Source: Bacteroidales bacterium
GTDB taxonomy: Bacteria > Bacteroidota > Bacteroidia > Bacteroidales > F082
Length of the DNA: 64,000 bases
Assembly (NCBI GenBank): GCA_023229135.1
Contig: JALNZT010000003.1
Location: 124,001 to 188,000 of the forward strand
Direction: 5' to 3'
The first letter of the stretch is position 1. Each line of letters opens with the position of its first letter. Shown one piece after another: positions 15,407-25,000 of the stretch. The notes beneath the pieces are model-generated. The model made no database searches, had not been told where the DNA came from, and was given only the letters and a program-made list of their open reading frames with translations. A program made the translations under genes and the position numbers.

Positions 15407-16879
15407 TTAATACGCTTTCGCGAAATACACCCGCTGTTCCGAAGGCTCTCCAGAATAGATGCATTTACCAGTTTCTTTTTTGCCTTCCATAGGGATTAGC
15501 CTGATGGTGGCTTTTGTCTCTTCCTTTATCTTTTGCTCTGTTTCAGGTGTGCCATCCCAGTGCGCCATTACAAAACCACCTTTTTCGATACGATCTGTAA
15601 AAGCTTCCCAGTTATCCACCTTAAAAGTGTTTTCGTTTCTAAAGTCAAGGGCTTTTTGGTATAAGTTTTTCTGAATACGGTCGAGCAGGTTTACCACCTT
15701 CTGCTCAATATCCTGTAGTTGAAGAGTTTCCTTTTCGAGCGTGTCGCGTCGGGCAATTTCTACTGTATTACTTTCCAGGTCGCGTGGCCCCATGGCAAGA
15801 CGGAGCGGAACACCTTTAAGCTCCCACTCGGCAAATTTAAAGCCGGGTTTGTGCGTTTTGCGCGCGTCAAATTTCACGCGCACACCGTGTTTTTCCAGCT
15901 TTTCTTTGATTTCTGTTGCTTTCGCGGCAACCTGATCAAACTGCTCATCATTGCGATAAATAGGAACAATGACCACCTGAATAGGCGCTAACTTTGGAGG
16001 TAAAACCAAGCCATGATCATCAGAATGTGACATCACTAAAGCACCCATCAAACGGGTGGAAACACCCCAAGAGGTGGCCCAAACATATTCTTGTTTATTT
16101 TCTTTACTCAGGAATTTCACATCAAAAGCCTTTGCAAAGTTTTGTCCTAAAAAGTGTGAAGTGCCGGCCTGCAAAGCTTTTCCGTCCTGCATCAGGGCTT
16201 CAATACAATAGGTTTCGACAGCACCTGCAAAACGCTCGTTGGCTGATTTCACGCCGCGCAAAACCGGCAATGCCATCCATTCCTCAGCAAAAGTAGCATA
16301 AACGTGCAGCATCTGTTCGGCTTCGGCCAATGCTTCATCACGTGTTTCATGCGCCGTATGGCCTTCCTGCCACAAAAATTCAGCAGTTCTCAAAAACAAA
16401 CGTGTCCGCATTTCCCAGCGTACCACGTTAGCCCACTGGTTGATAAGCAGAGGCAAGTCGCGATAGCTCTGAATCCAGCCGCGATAAGTATCCCAGATAA
16501 TGGTTTCGGAGGTCGGACGTATAATCAATTCCTCTTCCAGTTTGGCGTCTTCATCCACAATGATGCCTTTTCCATTCGGGTCATTTTTAAGACGATAGTG
16601 GGTTACCACCGCACATTCTTTGGCAAAACCTTCCACATGGCTGGCTTCCTTGCTAAAAAAAGATTTTGGAATAAAAAGCGGAAAATAGGCATTCTCGTGT
16701 CCCGTATCCTTAAACATCTTATCTAGAGCCTGTTGCATGCGTTCCCAAATCCCATAACCATACGGTTTGATTACCATACAACCCCTTACTGCCGAGTTTT
16801 CTGCAAGATCTGCTTTCGTAACAAGGTCGTTGTACCATTGAGAATAATTATCTTCGCGTGTCGTTAATTCTTTAGCCAT
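15407..16879 (-). CDS. proS: Prolyl-tRNA synthetase (archaeal/eukaryotic-type, ProS type 3)
   Basis: A 490-residue class II synthetase that charges tRNA-Pro. Motif 2 is visible in NVVRWEMRTRLFLRTAEFLWQEGHTAH and motif 3 in ATSWGVSTRLMGALVMSHSDDHGL. There is no bacterial-type editing insertion; instead a C-terminal zinc-type extension ends in YFAKAY, which places it in the shorter archaeal-like class common in Bacteroidota. It stands alone, convergent with the DUF4252 gene. A -7 box lies 43 bases upstream. Confidence 0.95.
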   Translation of the reverse strand: MAKELTTREDNYSQWYNDLVTKADLAENSAVRGCMVIKPYGYGIWERMQQALDKMFKDTGHENAYFPLFIPKSFFSKEASHVEGFAKECAVVTHYRLKNDPNGKGIIVDEDAKLEEELIIRPTSETIIWDTYRGWIQSYRDLPLLINQWANVVRWEMRTRLFLRTAEFLWQEGHTAHETRDEALAEAEQMLHVYATFAEEWMALPVLRGVKSANERFAGAVETYCIEALMQDGKALQAGTSHFLGQNFAKAFDVKFLSKENKQEYVWATSWGVSTRLMGALVMSHSDDHGLVLPPKLAPIQVVIVPIYRNDEQFDQVAAKATEIKEKLEKHGVRVKFDARKTHKPGFKFAEWELKGVPLRLAMGPRDLESNTVEIARRDTLEKETLQLQDIEQKVVNLLDRIQKNLYQKALDFRNENTFKVDNWEAFTDRIEKGGFVMAHWDGTPETEQKIKEETKATIRLIPMEGKKETGKCIYSGEPSEQRVYFAKAY

Positions 16880-16921
16880 GAATCTTTGGTATAGTATTTG
16901 TATTTTTCTTCACTGAAAATG

Positions 16922-16929
16922 CAAAATTA
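16922..16929 (-). promoter_or_regulatory. -7 promoter box of proS
   Basis: TAATTTTG on the minus strand matches TAnnTTTG. Confidence 0.55.
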
Positions 16930-16976
16930 GTAAAATCCTTTAGTGGATTGAATATAAAAGTCAGGAGGACCTAAAA

Positions 16977-18449
16977 ATGAAAAAATTAAATCTATTGCTA
17001 ATCTCCATCACGCTAAGCCTCGCAGCTTGTTCAACAAGCGGTCCGGTGCATGATGATGTTTACTACTCACGCAGCGGCAAAAGCGAGCCGGCACCATCTC
17101 CTAGCAGCAATTTAGCGACTGCAGCTCCTGAAAAAAATTACACAGCTGCAACCGTAAAAAGCAGTAATAACTACGATTACGAGACTTATTACGAGGAAGA
17201 TGCAGCACAAGCTGTTGCCGGTAATAAAGTTGAACCTGTTTATGAAACCTCCGAAACTGTTACAGAAACAGATGGCACAACTTATACCACGACCGAAACC
17301 TATTACGACAGCGACTATGCTAGCCGCGTAAAACGTTTTGGTTCGGGCTCGTCATCTAATTTTGGTTATTATGACGATTACAATACCGGCTACAATAATT
17401 ATGGTGCTTCCAATATATACATAGGAGTTGGTTATCCTTATGGTTGGTCTGCCGGTTTCAGCTATGGCTGGCCTTATTACGGCAGCTATTACCCTTATAG
17501 CCGCAGATACTATGACCCATTCTTTTACGATCCTTGGTACGCCTGGGGGCCAAGTTGGGGCTGGGGCTGGGGAGGCTATTATGGCGGCTCCTACTGGAGT
17601 GGATACAACCACGGATATTATAATGGATATTACGATGGATATTATGATGGCAGTTGGGGCTACCCAAGCGACAGAAGATCACAACGCTATTACGGACACA
17701 GAAGCAGCTTAGCCGGTGGAACTCCAAACAGAAGTGGCAGTGCAAGGGGTGTTCGAAATGACAATAATCAAAAACAGGATACTTATGTTAGCGGTAGAGG
17801 AACACGTCCGGGCAGCAGCTCGGGTGGTAGCACTACAACCGAAAGAGCAACTTCTGCCAGAGGCAGCAATGTAAACAGCAGAGGTGATTCGCAGAAATCG
17901 CAGGCTTCAGAACGCACGACCAGGCCAACACGCGACAACAGCACACGCATCGAAAGGCCTGAATCGCGCGAGCGTGGCACAACTACATCAAGTTCTACAC
18001 GCCAAAGCAGACCTGATGCCGATAAGAAAATAAATGAATATCGCCAGCGTTATGACAGGCCTGAAAGTGGTGCTGCAACAGCAAGAGAGCGCAACTCAAG
18101 CAGACCCAAGACCTACAGCACTCCCAGCAATCGTCAGCCACGCTCGAGCAACGAATACGTGAGACCACAGCGTGAAACCGGCAGAACCTCAAGTCCGGCC
18201 AACTCAACCAGGTCTAATTATCAATCAAGGCCTTCAACCACACGTTCTACACCCGCATACAACAGCCCGAGTAGAAGCAGTAGAAGCTCTTCATCAGGCA
18301 GCTACAGCACACCAAGCAGAAGCTCCTCTTCAGGCTCAAGCGTCAGCAGCCCAAGCCGCTCAAGCAGCAGTGGAAGCAGTTCAGGAAGCAGTTCAGGAAG
18401 CAGAGGAAGCAGCTCTTCATCAGGTGGCTCACGCGGAGGTAGAAGATAG
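16977..18449 (+). CDS. Low-complexity lipoprotein rich in Tyr/Gly/Trp then Ser/Arg
   Basis: A 490-residue exported protein with a lipobox leader (MKKLNLLLISITLSLAACST, cysteine at residue 18). Residues about 120-240 are extremely rich in Tyr, Gly and Trp, with repeats such as YYNGYYDGYYDGS. Residues 245-490 are built from Ser, Arg, Gly and Thr, ending in SSGSSSGSSSGSRGSSSSS and GGRR. No folded domain is recognisable in the second half. The start has an AGGAGG-like word (16963-16968), unusual in this phylum. Similar YG-rich lipoproteins exist in Bacteroidota without a known role; a surface-matrix or adhesive role is only a guess. Confidence 0.8.
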   Translation: MKKLNLLLISITLSLAACSTSGPVHDDVYYSRSGKSEPAPSPSSNLATAAPEKNYTAATVKSSNNYDYETYYEEDAAQAVAGNKVEPVYETSETVTETDGTTYTTTETYYDSDYASRVKRFGSGSSSNFGYYDDYNTGYNNYGASNIYIGVGYPYGWSAGFSYGWPYYGSYYPYSRRYYDPFFYDPWYAWGPSWGWGWGGYYGGSYWSGYNHGYYNGYYDGYYDGSWGYPSDRRSQRYYGHRSSLAGGTPNRSGSARGVRNDNNQKQDTYVSGRGTRPGSSSGGSTTTERATSARGSNVNSRGDSQKSQASERTTRPTRDNSTRIERPESRERGTTTSSSTRQSRPDADKKINEYRQRYDRPESGAATARERNSSRPKTYSTPSNRQPRSSNEYVRPQRETGRTSSPANSTRSNYQSRPSTTRSTPAYNSPSRSSRSSSSGSYSTPSRSSSSGSSVSSPSRSSSSGSSSGSSSGSRGSSSSSGGSRGGRR

Positions 18450-18485
18450 AGGAAAATTGAAAAGACAAATTATTTTTAACTCAGA

Positions 18486-18527
18486 AAAGCCCACATCATT
18501 GAAAAGCTTCAGGCTATGTGGGTTTTT
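18486..18527 (+). terminator. Intrinsic terminator after the low-complexity lipoprotein
   Basis: CCCACAT (18490-18496) pairs with ATGTGGG (18516-18522), flanked by AAAA on the left and TTTTT on the right. A second small stem lies inside the loop. Confidence 0.7.
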
Positions 18528-18545
18528 CATTCAAAAGAGATAGGT

Positions 18546-20003
18546 ATGAAAAAGATAATGATAATAGGGATACTGTTGGTAGGCAGCATATTAGTAAAAG
18601 CACAGAATGAAGTGGACGCGTTGATGTTTTCTAAAAGCCACTATCAGGGTACAGCCCGAAGCATGGCTATGGGCGGTGCTTTTGGGGCTTTAGGTGCTGA
18701 CTTTTCTGCACTGAGCACAAACCCTGCCGGCCTTGGATTATATAGAAGTTCAGAATTTACCTTTACGCCTGAAATTTCAACTGGCAAAACAGCCTCCACC
18801 TACAACGGGATGTTTGGCGAAGATTCACGCACCAACTTAGGCATCAGTAATCTGGGATTTGTTATTACCAATCCCGTGAAACCTGGAAGCACCAGTACAC
18901 CCTGGAAATACTACCAGTTTGCTTTCGGGATGAACCGGAGCAACTCATTCAATAACCGCTCGTATATAAGAGGTGACAATCCCGACAACTCACTCGTTGA
19001 TGTTTATCTGGACAATGTTTGGGATTATTATCCAGATCAAATTGAAAGCACTTTCCCCTTTGATATTTATCCGGCCTGGTACGTCTATGTGATTGACACT
19101 TTTAGCGTTGGAGGTTTATGGGATTACACCAGTCCAGTTCCTCAGGGAGGCATTCGCCAGCAGCAATTGCAAAAAAGCTGGGGCTCGAGCAGCGAATGGC
19201 TGTTTTCGGGTGCTGCCAACCTGAATGATCGGGTATTTTTTGGTGCTACCGTCGGCATGCCTTATGTGCGCTATTTTGAAGAAACCCGCTATACCGAGTT
19301 TGATGTAGCCGACACCATTCCGTATTTCGACAATTGGAATTACAACGAAACACGCGAAACACGCGGCTGGGGAATTAACCTGAAAGTGGGCGTAATAGCT
19401 TGGCCAATCGACTGGCTAAGAGTTGGTGCTGCATTTCACACTCCGACCTATTTTTATGGCCTGAAAGATGTTTGGTACACCAGCACCGATGCACAGCTGG
19501 GACCTGATTATAACCGAAAAGACTCGCCAACAGGAGAATACGAATACGAACTCTCAACGCCCTTGAAAGCTATCGGAAGTATCGCTTTTATCATCGGGAA
19601 ATACGGATCAGTGAGTGCTGACTATGAAATTGTTGACTACAGCAATATGAAGTTGCGGGGAGATCGTAATAGTTTTGACGACGCAAATGATGCCATCAAG
19701 GATATATACGGCTCAACAGCAAATCTGAGGTTAGGAACGGAATGGCGCTACAGCAATTTCAATTTCAGAGCTGGCTATTCCATTTATGGCAGCCCTTATG
19801 CACAAAAAAACGATGACGAGTACAAGTCTTACTCACTTGGCATAGGTTATAGCGAACGTGATTTTAGCTTAGATTTCGCTTATGTGCATGGCGAACGCAG
19901 CCGGAATTATTACCTGTATAGTACAGCAAACTTTTCTACAAATCCTATCAGTCAGACTTTTACAAATAATCAGTTTGCACTTACTGCACGGTTTAGGTTT
20001 TAA
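18546..20003 (+). CDS. Outer-membrane beta-barrel protein of the OmpP1/FadL/TodX type
   Basis: A 485-residue outer-membrane protein. The signal peptide is MKKIMIIGILLVGSILVKAQ. It is followed by the family start GTARSMAMGGAFGALGADFSALSTNPAGLGLYRSSEFTFTPE, which marks the hatch region of FadL-like hydrophobic-substrate channels, and by many alternating amphipathic strands up to a C-terminal FALTARFRF. A start at 18516 was rejected because it lies in the right arm of the preceding terminator. The transported substrate is not known. Confidence 0.85.
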   Translation: MKKIMIIGILLVGSILVKAQNEVDALMFSKSHYQGTARSMAMGGAFGALGADFSALSTNPAGLGLYRSSEFTFTPEISTGKTASTYNGMFGEDSRTNLGISNLGFVITNPVKPGSTSTPWKYYQFAFGMNRSNSFNNRSYIRGDNPDNSLVDVYLDNVWDYYPDQIESTFPFDIYPAWYVYVIDTFSVGGLWDYTSPVPQGGIRQQQLQKSWGSSSEWLFSGAANLNDRVFFGATVGMPYVRYFEETRYTEFDVADTIPYFDNWNYNETRETRGWGINLKVGVIAWPIDWLRVGAAFHTPTYFYGLKDVWYTSTDAQLGPDYNRKDSPTGEYEYELSTPLKAIGSIAFIIGKYGSVSADYEIVDYSNMKLRGDRNSFDDANDAIKDIYGSTANLRLGTEWRYSNFNFRAGYSIYGSPYAQKNDDEYKSYSLGIGYSERDFSLDFAYVHGERSRNYYLYSTANFSTNPISQTFTNNQFALTARFRF

Positions 20004-20030
20004 AAACTGAATTATTAAACATTTTTTGAA

Positions 20031-20061
20031 GGGACAATATGCAAATATTGTCTCTTTTTTT
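20031..20061 (+). terminator. Intrinsic terminator of the outer-membrane protein gene
   Basis: GGGACAATAT and ATATTGTCTC pair around GCAA and are followed by eight T. It lies between convergent genes. Confidence 0.75.
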
Positions 20062-20062
20062 G

Positions 20063-21541
20063 TTAGGGTAAGCGCAGCAAACCCGCCCGGGCTTTTTGAT
20101 GGATGCTATTGCTATAGCTTTCTGGATCAAGCTTTAAGCAGCGGTTGTAAAAATATTTCGCCTGCTTAAAATTACCCTGTTGTTCGTAGAGCTCTCCACT
20201 TTTTAGGGCCGCATTGGCAGGGTAATAATACTTGCTTTCTGCACCTAAATCCAGTGTTTGCGCATAACAATCCAAAGCCTTCTGAGAATCACCGCTTTCA
20301 TCCATAATACGCCCAAGGCGGTAATAATACTCCAGCCGATCGTGAATGTTTAAATTTTCGGGATTCACCTGGCGTAATAATTTAGTAGCAGCATCATAAT
20401 ATCCACCATCAAAAAGCAGGCGTGTTTTCAAAAGTACGGGATGATATACCAGGCTACCTTCTGCCTCGCGCAAGGCATCCTTGTCAGCGCCTACATCGCC
20501 AGGCGTTTCCTTTAAAACCTGTTTTATCTGTGCTTTATAGGCCGTTGAATCACCACTTATAAGTGAAATCCAAGCGATTTTTCGAATCGCATCAGTGCGG
20601 TAATTTTTTCCTTTAAAATCATTCAAATACTGTTGGTAAAAAGCTTTTGCCTCTGGCGATAACTTCCTGAGAAGAGTTTCGGCTTGCAGATAGTCGAGAT
20701 AATGAAACCTGTAAACGCTGTGATCTTGACTTCGGCTGGCCAACAGTTGTGCAGCCTGATCATTGCTCCCGTTTTTCATTAAAATATTGACGCGTGCATA
20801 AACCATCAGGTTACTTTTGGAGTCGATTTCGTCAAACTTTTCGAGTAATTTAACAGCTGATTCAGGTGAGGCGGCCAGGTTTAACTCAATAAAACTGAGG
20901 TAAAACAGGGCTTCTTCTTGCCAGATTTTTAGCTTGGGATTGCTTTGGCTCGCGTGTAATAAATCATAAAGCTGCGCTCTGCCTTTTTCCACAGAACCCT
21001 GCATAGAAGCCAGTTGCAAAATCCAGTTGAACTTGGGAGGCACTGCACCAATCAAGGCGTTCAACACACCACTGCCCAATAAATCAGGCGCAAAGCCAGG
21101 AAAAAGCTGTCGATTTTCTTCCAGCAAAAGATAGGCCCGTCTGATTTCAAATGCCGCTTTAAAGTATTCTCCAAACTTTAAACGGCTGAAAGCCCATTGC
21201 AGGTTGATGGCAGCAAGGCCAAAGTTTTTAAACGGTTCGCCAGCTCCTAATTTTTCAAAACGCTGTAGGCGCTGATTTTTCAGCAACTCACGTCGTTCAA
21301 ACAGTTGTATATCTTCGCTGATAAAAATTTCCAGAAAATCGCGGTAGTTTTCAACGAAATCAACGCACACATTCGCAGGGTTTTGAGCTTTTTCAATGGT
21401 TAGCAGTGAATCAGCAGCATCAAATTTAAGTGATAAAGTGGCGGTGTATGCTTGCTGACAGTTCTTATTAAAATCCCATTCAGCGGCAAAACCACTCCCG
21501 AAAAAAAGACTAAAAAGGACAATGAGTAACAGTTTTTTCAT
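20063..21541 (-). CDS. Exported tetratricopeptide-repeat protein
   Basis: A 492-residue protein with a signal peptide (MKKLLLIVLFSLFFGSGFAA). The C-terminal third contains clear TPR units, for example LEYYYRLGRIMDESGDSQKALDCYAQTL and SGELYEQQGNFKQAKYFYNRCLKLDPES near residues 400-470. The rest is helical and probably made of degenerate TPRs. It is likely a periplasmic scaffold for protein contacts; no partner is indicated by neighbours. Confidence 0.8.
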   Translation of the reverse strand: MKKLLLIVLFSLFFGSGFAAEWDFNKNCQQAYTATLSLKFDAADSLLTIEKAQNPANVCVDFVENYRDFLEIFISEDIQLFERRELLKNQRLQRFEKLGAGEPFKNFGLAAINLQWAFSRLKFGEYFKAAFEIRRAYLLLEENRQLFPGFAPDLLGSGVLNALIGAVPPKFNWILQLASMQGSVEKGRAQLYDLLHASQSNPKLKIWQEEALFYLSFIELNLAASPESAVKLLEKFDEIDSKSNLMVYARVNILMKNGSNDQAAQLLASRSQDHSVYRFHYLDYLQAETLLRKLSPEAKAFYQQYLNDFKGKNYRTDAIRKIAWISLISGDSTAYKAQIKQVLKETPGDVGADKDALREAEGSLVYHPVLLKTRLLFDGGYYDAATKLLRQVNPENLNIHDRLEYYYRLGRIMDESGDSQKALDCYAQTLDLGAESKYYYPANAALKSGELYEQQGNFKQAKYFYNRCLKLDPESYSNSIHQKARAGLLRLP

Positions 21542-21724
21542 GCTCTTGAATTTTTTCGTTGTGATGAAATTAGAAAATATTTTTCTTCTTTCATCGCGTA
21601 ATCGCGTGTCACAAAAAGCTTTTTAAGCATTAATCACCGTATAATTTAATGAGAATAATCATTTTTTCTCCGCAAATCGGTCTCTGAGTTTTGGCACATT
21701 TTTTTTACAAACGTAAAAATACAG

Positions 21725-21757
21725 AAAAAGGGAACAAGCGTACAGCTGTTCCCTTTA
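21725..21757 (-). terminator. Intrinsic terminator of the zinc-ribbon protein gene
   Basis: AAAGGGAACA and TGTTCCCTTT form a ten-base stem around a ten-base loop, 25 bases past the stop codon on the minus strand. Confidence 0.75.
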
Positions 21758-21781
21758 TTTTCAGATTTATATATAAGAAGT

Positions 21782-22573
21782 TTAAGCCGAATATTGCTCA
21801 GCAATTTCATGGTCAACCAAAATACGCCCGCAATATTCGCAAACGATAATTTTTTTGTGCATACGGATATCAAGTTGATGCTGTGGTGGGATTTTGTTGA
21901 AGCAACCTCCGCACGCGTCGCGCTCAATCTGCACCACGGCCAGGCCATTACGTGCGTTTTTACGGATGCGTTTGTAAGCCACCAAAAGCCTGTCTTCGAT
22001 CAGTTTTTCGTTAGCTTTTGATTTTTCGGTCAAATTTACTTCATCCTTTTCGGTCTCGTCAATAATAGACTGTAACTCAGATTTTTTAATATCCAAGTCA
22101 GCGCTGCGCTCTTTCAGGCGTTCTTTCGCTATTTTAATTTGTCCACCAAGCTCTTCAAGGCTCTCAGTAAACTCTCTGATGCGTTTTTCAGACAACTGGA
22201 TTTCGAGTGTTTGAAATTCAATTTCTTTGGATAATGAGTCGTACTCTCTGTTGTTACGCACGTTTTGCTGTTGCTCTTCGTAGCGTTTTATAAGCCCTTC
22301 ACTATCTTTAATGGCTTGTTTTTTTCCAGCAATAGCATCATGAAGTTCTTTACCTTCTTTATCCAGGTTGTCCACACGCGTTTCGAGGCCTACAATCTCA
22401 TCTTCAAGGTCTTGCACCTCTAAAGGCAGTTCACCTCTGATTATTCTGATACGGTCGACCTGTGAATCAATTTGTTGCAAGGTATAAAGTGCTACCAGTT
22501 TTTGCTCAACACTTACCTCACTCAATTCTTCGTCTTGCTGCTGTTTTGCGGCTTTTTGCTTTTCAACTGCCAT
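21782..22573 (-). CDS. C4-type zinc-ribbon, coiled-coil protein
   Basis: A 263-residue cytoplasmic protein. Residues 20-195 form a long coiled coil (repeating E/K/L heptads such as LEDEIVGLETRVDNLDKEGKELHD). The C-terminal 45 residues are a zinc ribbon with two cysteine pairs, CGGC and CEYC, separated by 24 residues. This architecture matches the zinc-ribbon family typified by chlamydial CT398. The molecular function is not settled. It is followed 12 bases upstream in the same direction by the Nif3-like gene, so the two form an operon. Confidence 0.87.
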   Translation of the reverse strand: MAVEKQKAAKQQQDEELSEVSVEQKLVALYTLQQIDSQVDRIRIIRGELPLEVQDLEDEIVGLETRVDNLDKEGKELHDAIAGKKQAIKDSEGLIKRYEEQQQNVRNNREYDSLSKEIEFQTLEIQLSEKRIREFTESLEELGGQIKIAKERLKERSADLDIKKSELQSIIDETEKDEVNLTEKSKANEKLIEDRLLVAYKRIRKNARNGLAVVQIERDACGGCFNKIPPQHQLDIRMHKKIIVCEYCGRILVDHEIAEQYSA

Positions 22574-22585
22574 ATTTAGTGGTAT

Positions 22586-23689
22586 TTATTTATTTTGGAA
22601 ATAGCTGACTGCATTGGTATTCACCTCCGAAATCAGCGCTGCAAATTTAGGAATTTTTTTCTGAATGATATCAGCCATCAATTCTTTAGTAAATTGTTCT
22701 GTTTCATAATGTCCTGCATCAACCATCAAAAGCTGGCTATCTGCTTCAAAAAAATCATGATATTTAATATCTCCTGTCACAAAGGCTTGAGCAGCAGCTG
22801 CTTTAGCATTTGAAAGCAAAAACACTCCAGAACCACCACAGAGCGCTACTTTATGTATTTTTTTATGTGTGAAAGCCGTATGGCGCAAAGTCGGTGTTCC
22901 TAATTTTTCGGAAATCATGCTTAAAAATGCCTGCTCATCCATGGCTTGTTCAAGCTCACCAACCATGCCTGCGCCGGCAGCTAAATTGCTGTTCTCCAAC
23001 GGAAAAATATCGTAGGCAACTTCTTCATAAGGATGTGCCGCAATCATCGCTTTTAGCGCTTGTGACAATTTGTGGGCTGGCACCACGGTTTCCACTTTCA
23101 CCTCAGCTTCTTCATGCAATTTTCCCTGCTCGCCAACAAAAGGATTTGTGTGTTCGCCAGCCCTGAAAGTGCCTGTTCCCGCTGTGTTAAAACTACAGCT
23201 ATCATAAGCACCGATAGCACCTGCTCCAGCATCAAAGAGAGCTTTTCGCAGCGTTTCGGCATGGGCTAAGGGAACAAAAACAACGAGTTTGCGCAGGCCG
23301 GATTTTATCGGGCTTAAAATTTTAAGGTTTTTGAGGCCAAGCACCGCGGCCAACTTGGCATTTACACCAAACTGATAGTTATCCAGGTTGGTGTGCATAG
23401 CTGCGATGGCAATATTATGTTGAATGGCTTTGATAGCGATGCGCTCCACCGGATTCTTTGGATTGATTGTTTTCAAACCCTTAAATATCAGTGGGTGATG
23501 CGCGATAATTAAGCCGCAATTTTTGGTAATAGCCTCTGATACAACTTCTTCTGTAATATCAATTGCCATCAAAACGCGCTCCACTTCAGCCGTTTCATCA
23601 CCAATCAGTAATCCCGAATTGTCATAAGATTCTTGCAGCGATAAGGCGGCTTCCTCTGTTATTAACTTAAGTATTTCTTTAATCCTCAT
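22586..23689 (-). CDS. Nif3-like dinuclear metal center protein (YqfO type)
   Basis: A 367-residue member of the Nif3/GTP cyclohydrolase I type 2 family. Metal-binding segments are visible at both ends: IIAHHPLIFKGLKTI and MHTNLDNYQFG near residues 60-105, and DAGHYETEQF near residue 325. The extra length over short family members is a central insert (about residues 125-235) of the PII/CutA-like kind, containing VETVVPAHKLSQALKAMIAAHPYEE. The protein forms toroid hexamers in known structures; the reaction is not certain. It is the first gene of the operon with the zinc-ribbon protein. Confidence 0.9.
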   Translation of the reverse strand: MRIKEILKLITEEAALSLQESYDNSGLLIGDETAEVERVLMAIDITEEVVSEAITKNCGLIIAHHPLIFKGLKTINPKNPVERIAIKAIQHNIAIAAMHTNLDNYQFGVNAKLAAVLGLKNLKILSPIKSGLRKLVVFVPLAHAETLRKALFDAGAGAIGAYDSCSFNTAGTGTFRAGEHTNPFVGEQGKLHEEAEVKVETVVPAHKLSQALKAMIAAHPYEEVAYDIFPLENSNLAAGAGMVGELEQAMDEQAFLSMISEKLGTPTLRHTAFTHKKIHKVALCGGSGVFLLSNAKAAAAQAFVTGDIKYHDFFEADSQLLMVDAGHYETEQFTKELMADIIQKKIPKFAALISEVNTNAVSYFQNK

Positions 23690-23804
23690 AGCTTCAATTG
23701 TTTGATTTTATACGCTAAAAACTATCCAAGCACTGAACATCAACCCATAAAACTCAACTAACCATCAGTTGAATCTTGACAATTTTAGAGCGGTAATGTA
23801 ATAA

Positions 23805-23835
23805 TTTGATATTTCGGTAAAATTATGTAATTTTG
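23805..23835 (+). promoter_or_regulatory. Promoter of the lpxK operon
   Basis: TTTG at 23805-23808 and TAATTTTG at 23828-23835 are separated by 19 bases, a textbook Bacteroidota -33/-7 pair. The leader to the lpxK start is about 105 bases. Confidence 0.7.
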
Positions 23836-23944
23836 GTCAACTGTTTATAAGGCTGAAAAATTCGAAGATTTTTCTTTTTTCTGATGTTATTAAACCATTT
23901 TTTTATTCCGTATTACGCACAAAAGAATCAACCTGCCAAAACCT

Positions 23945-25000
23945 ATGAGAATAATATTACTCCCACTTGCCTGGATTTATCAATTAATTTTACTGTTCCG
24001 GCATTTTCTTTTTGACAGGGGAATAATAAAATCTACTGCCTTTGTCACACCTGTTATTTGTATGGGCAATTTATCGCTTGGCGGCACAGGCAAAACGCCT
24101 CATATAGAATATCTGATACGTTTACTTTCAAAAGAATTTAAAACGGCTGTTTTGAGCCGTGGCTACGGGCGCTTGTCAAAGGGTTTTTTAATAGCCGAAA
24201 AAGGCATGACTTACCGCGAAATCGGCGACGAACCTATGCAATACCTCACTAAATTCACAAATATAACGGTAGCTGTTGACGAGAGAAGGGTTCGCGGAAT
24301 TCAAAAACTTAAAGCCTCACAAAACCCGCCGGATTTGATTTTATTAGACGATGCATTTCAACACCGTCATTTAAAAGCGGGCTTAAATGTGTTGCTTACG
24401 GATTTCCATAATATGTATCCTAACGACTATTTATTTCCGGTTGGCCGTTTGCGTGATACCGTTTCAGCAGCCAAACGTGCTAATATAATTATTGTAACAA
24501 AAACGCCCTTGGTTTTATCTCCTTTTACGCGCCGCCGCATCGAGGAAATTATTAAACCTAAACCGTATCAAAGCCTTTATTATTCTTATATAAGCTACGG
24601 TAATCTATCTCCCTTAGGCGAACACAGTTCCATTCCAATACCGCGTAAAGTAAGTAATATCCTTCTTTTTTGCGGAATAGCAAATCCCTATCCTTTGCAG
24701 GATTTTTTGAAAAGCCGCTGTTCTGACCTCATTACTATTGACTTTCCGGATCACCATGTTTTTTCAAAAAAAGACATGCAAGGTGTTGTAAATGAATACG
24801 AAAACATTTTGGGCAGAAATAAGATTATTGTCACGACAGAAAAAGATGCCATGCGTTTGGTCGATTCTCCGTACTTTCGCATGTTCAAAAATATCCCGCT
24901 GTTTTATGTGCCAATCGAAATTAAATTTCATAAAACAGCAGAACTTAACTATGACAAACAGGTTTTAGACTATGTTAGAAAAATTAGAAAAAACAGTTAG
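23945..25000 (+). CDS. lpxK: Tetraacyldisaccharide 4-prime-kinase
   Basis: LpxK phosphorylates the lipid A disaccharide at the 4-prime position, at the inner face of the inner membrane. The 351-residue protein has the hydrophobic N-terminal helix and the P-loop GGTGKT at residues 46-51, within VICMGNLSLGGTGKTPH, and the conserved LLDDAFQHRHL segment near residue 140. Its last 29 bases overlap the next gene. Lipid A synthesis is also served by the third gene of this run. Confidence 0.93.
   Translation: MRIILLPLAWIYQLILLFRHFLFDRGIIKSTAFVTPVICMGNLSLGGTGKTPHIEYLIRLLSKEFKTAVLSRGYGRLSKGFLIAEKGMTYREIGDEPMQYLTKFTNITVAVDERRVRGIQKLKASQNPPDLILLDDAFQHRHLKAGLNVLLTDFHNMYPNDYLFPVGRLRDTVSAAKRANIIIVTKTPLVLSPFTRRRIEEIIKPKPYQSLYYSYISYGNLSPLGEHSSIPIPRKVSNILLFCGIANPYPLQDFLKSRCSDLITIDFPDHHVFSKKDMQGVVNEYENILGRNKIIVTTEKDAMRLVDSPYFRMFKNIPLFYVPIEIKFHKTAELNYDKQVLDYVRKIRKNS

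Noticed and set aside
18172..18543. Alternative plus-strand frame rich in Gln, Ala and Glu inside the Ser/Arg tail
   Set aside because: It is a shadow of the repetitive tail of the lipoprotein gene, and it runs into the terminator.
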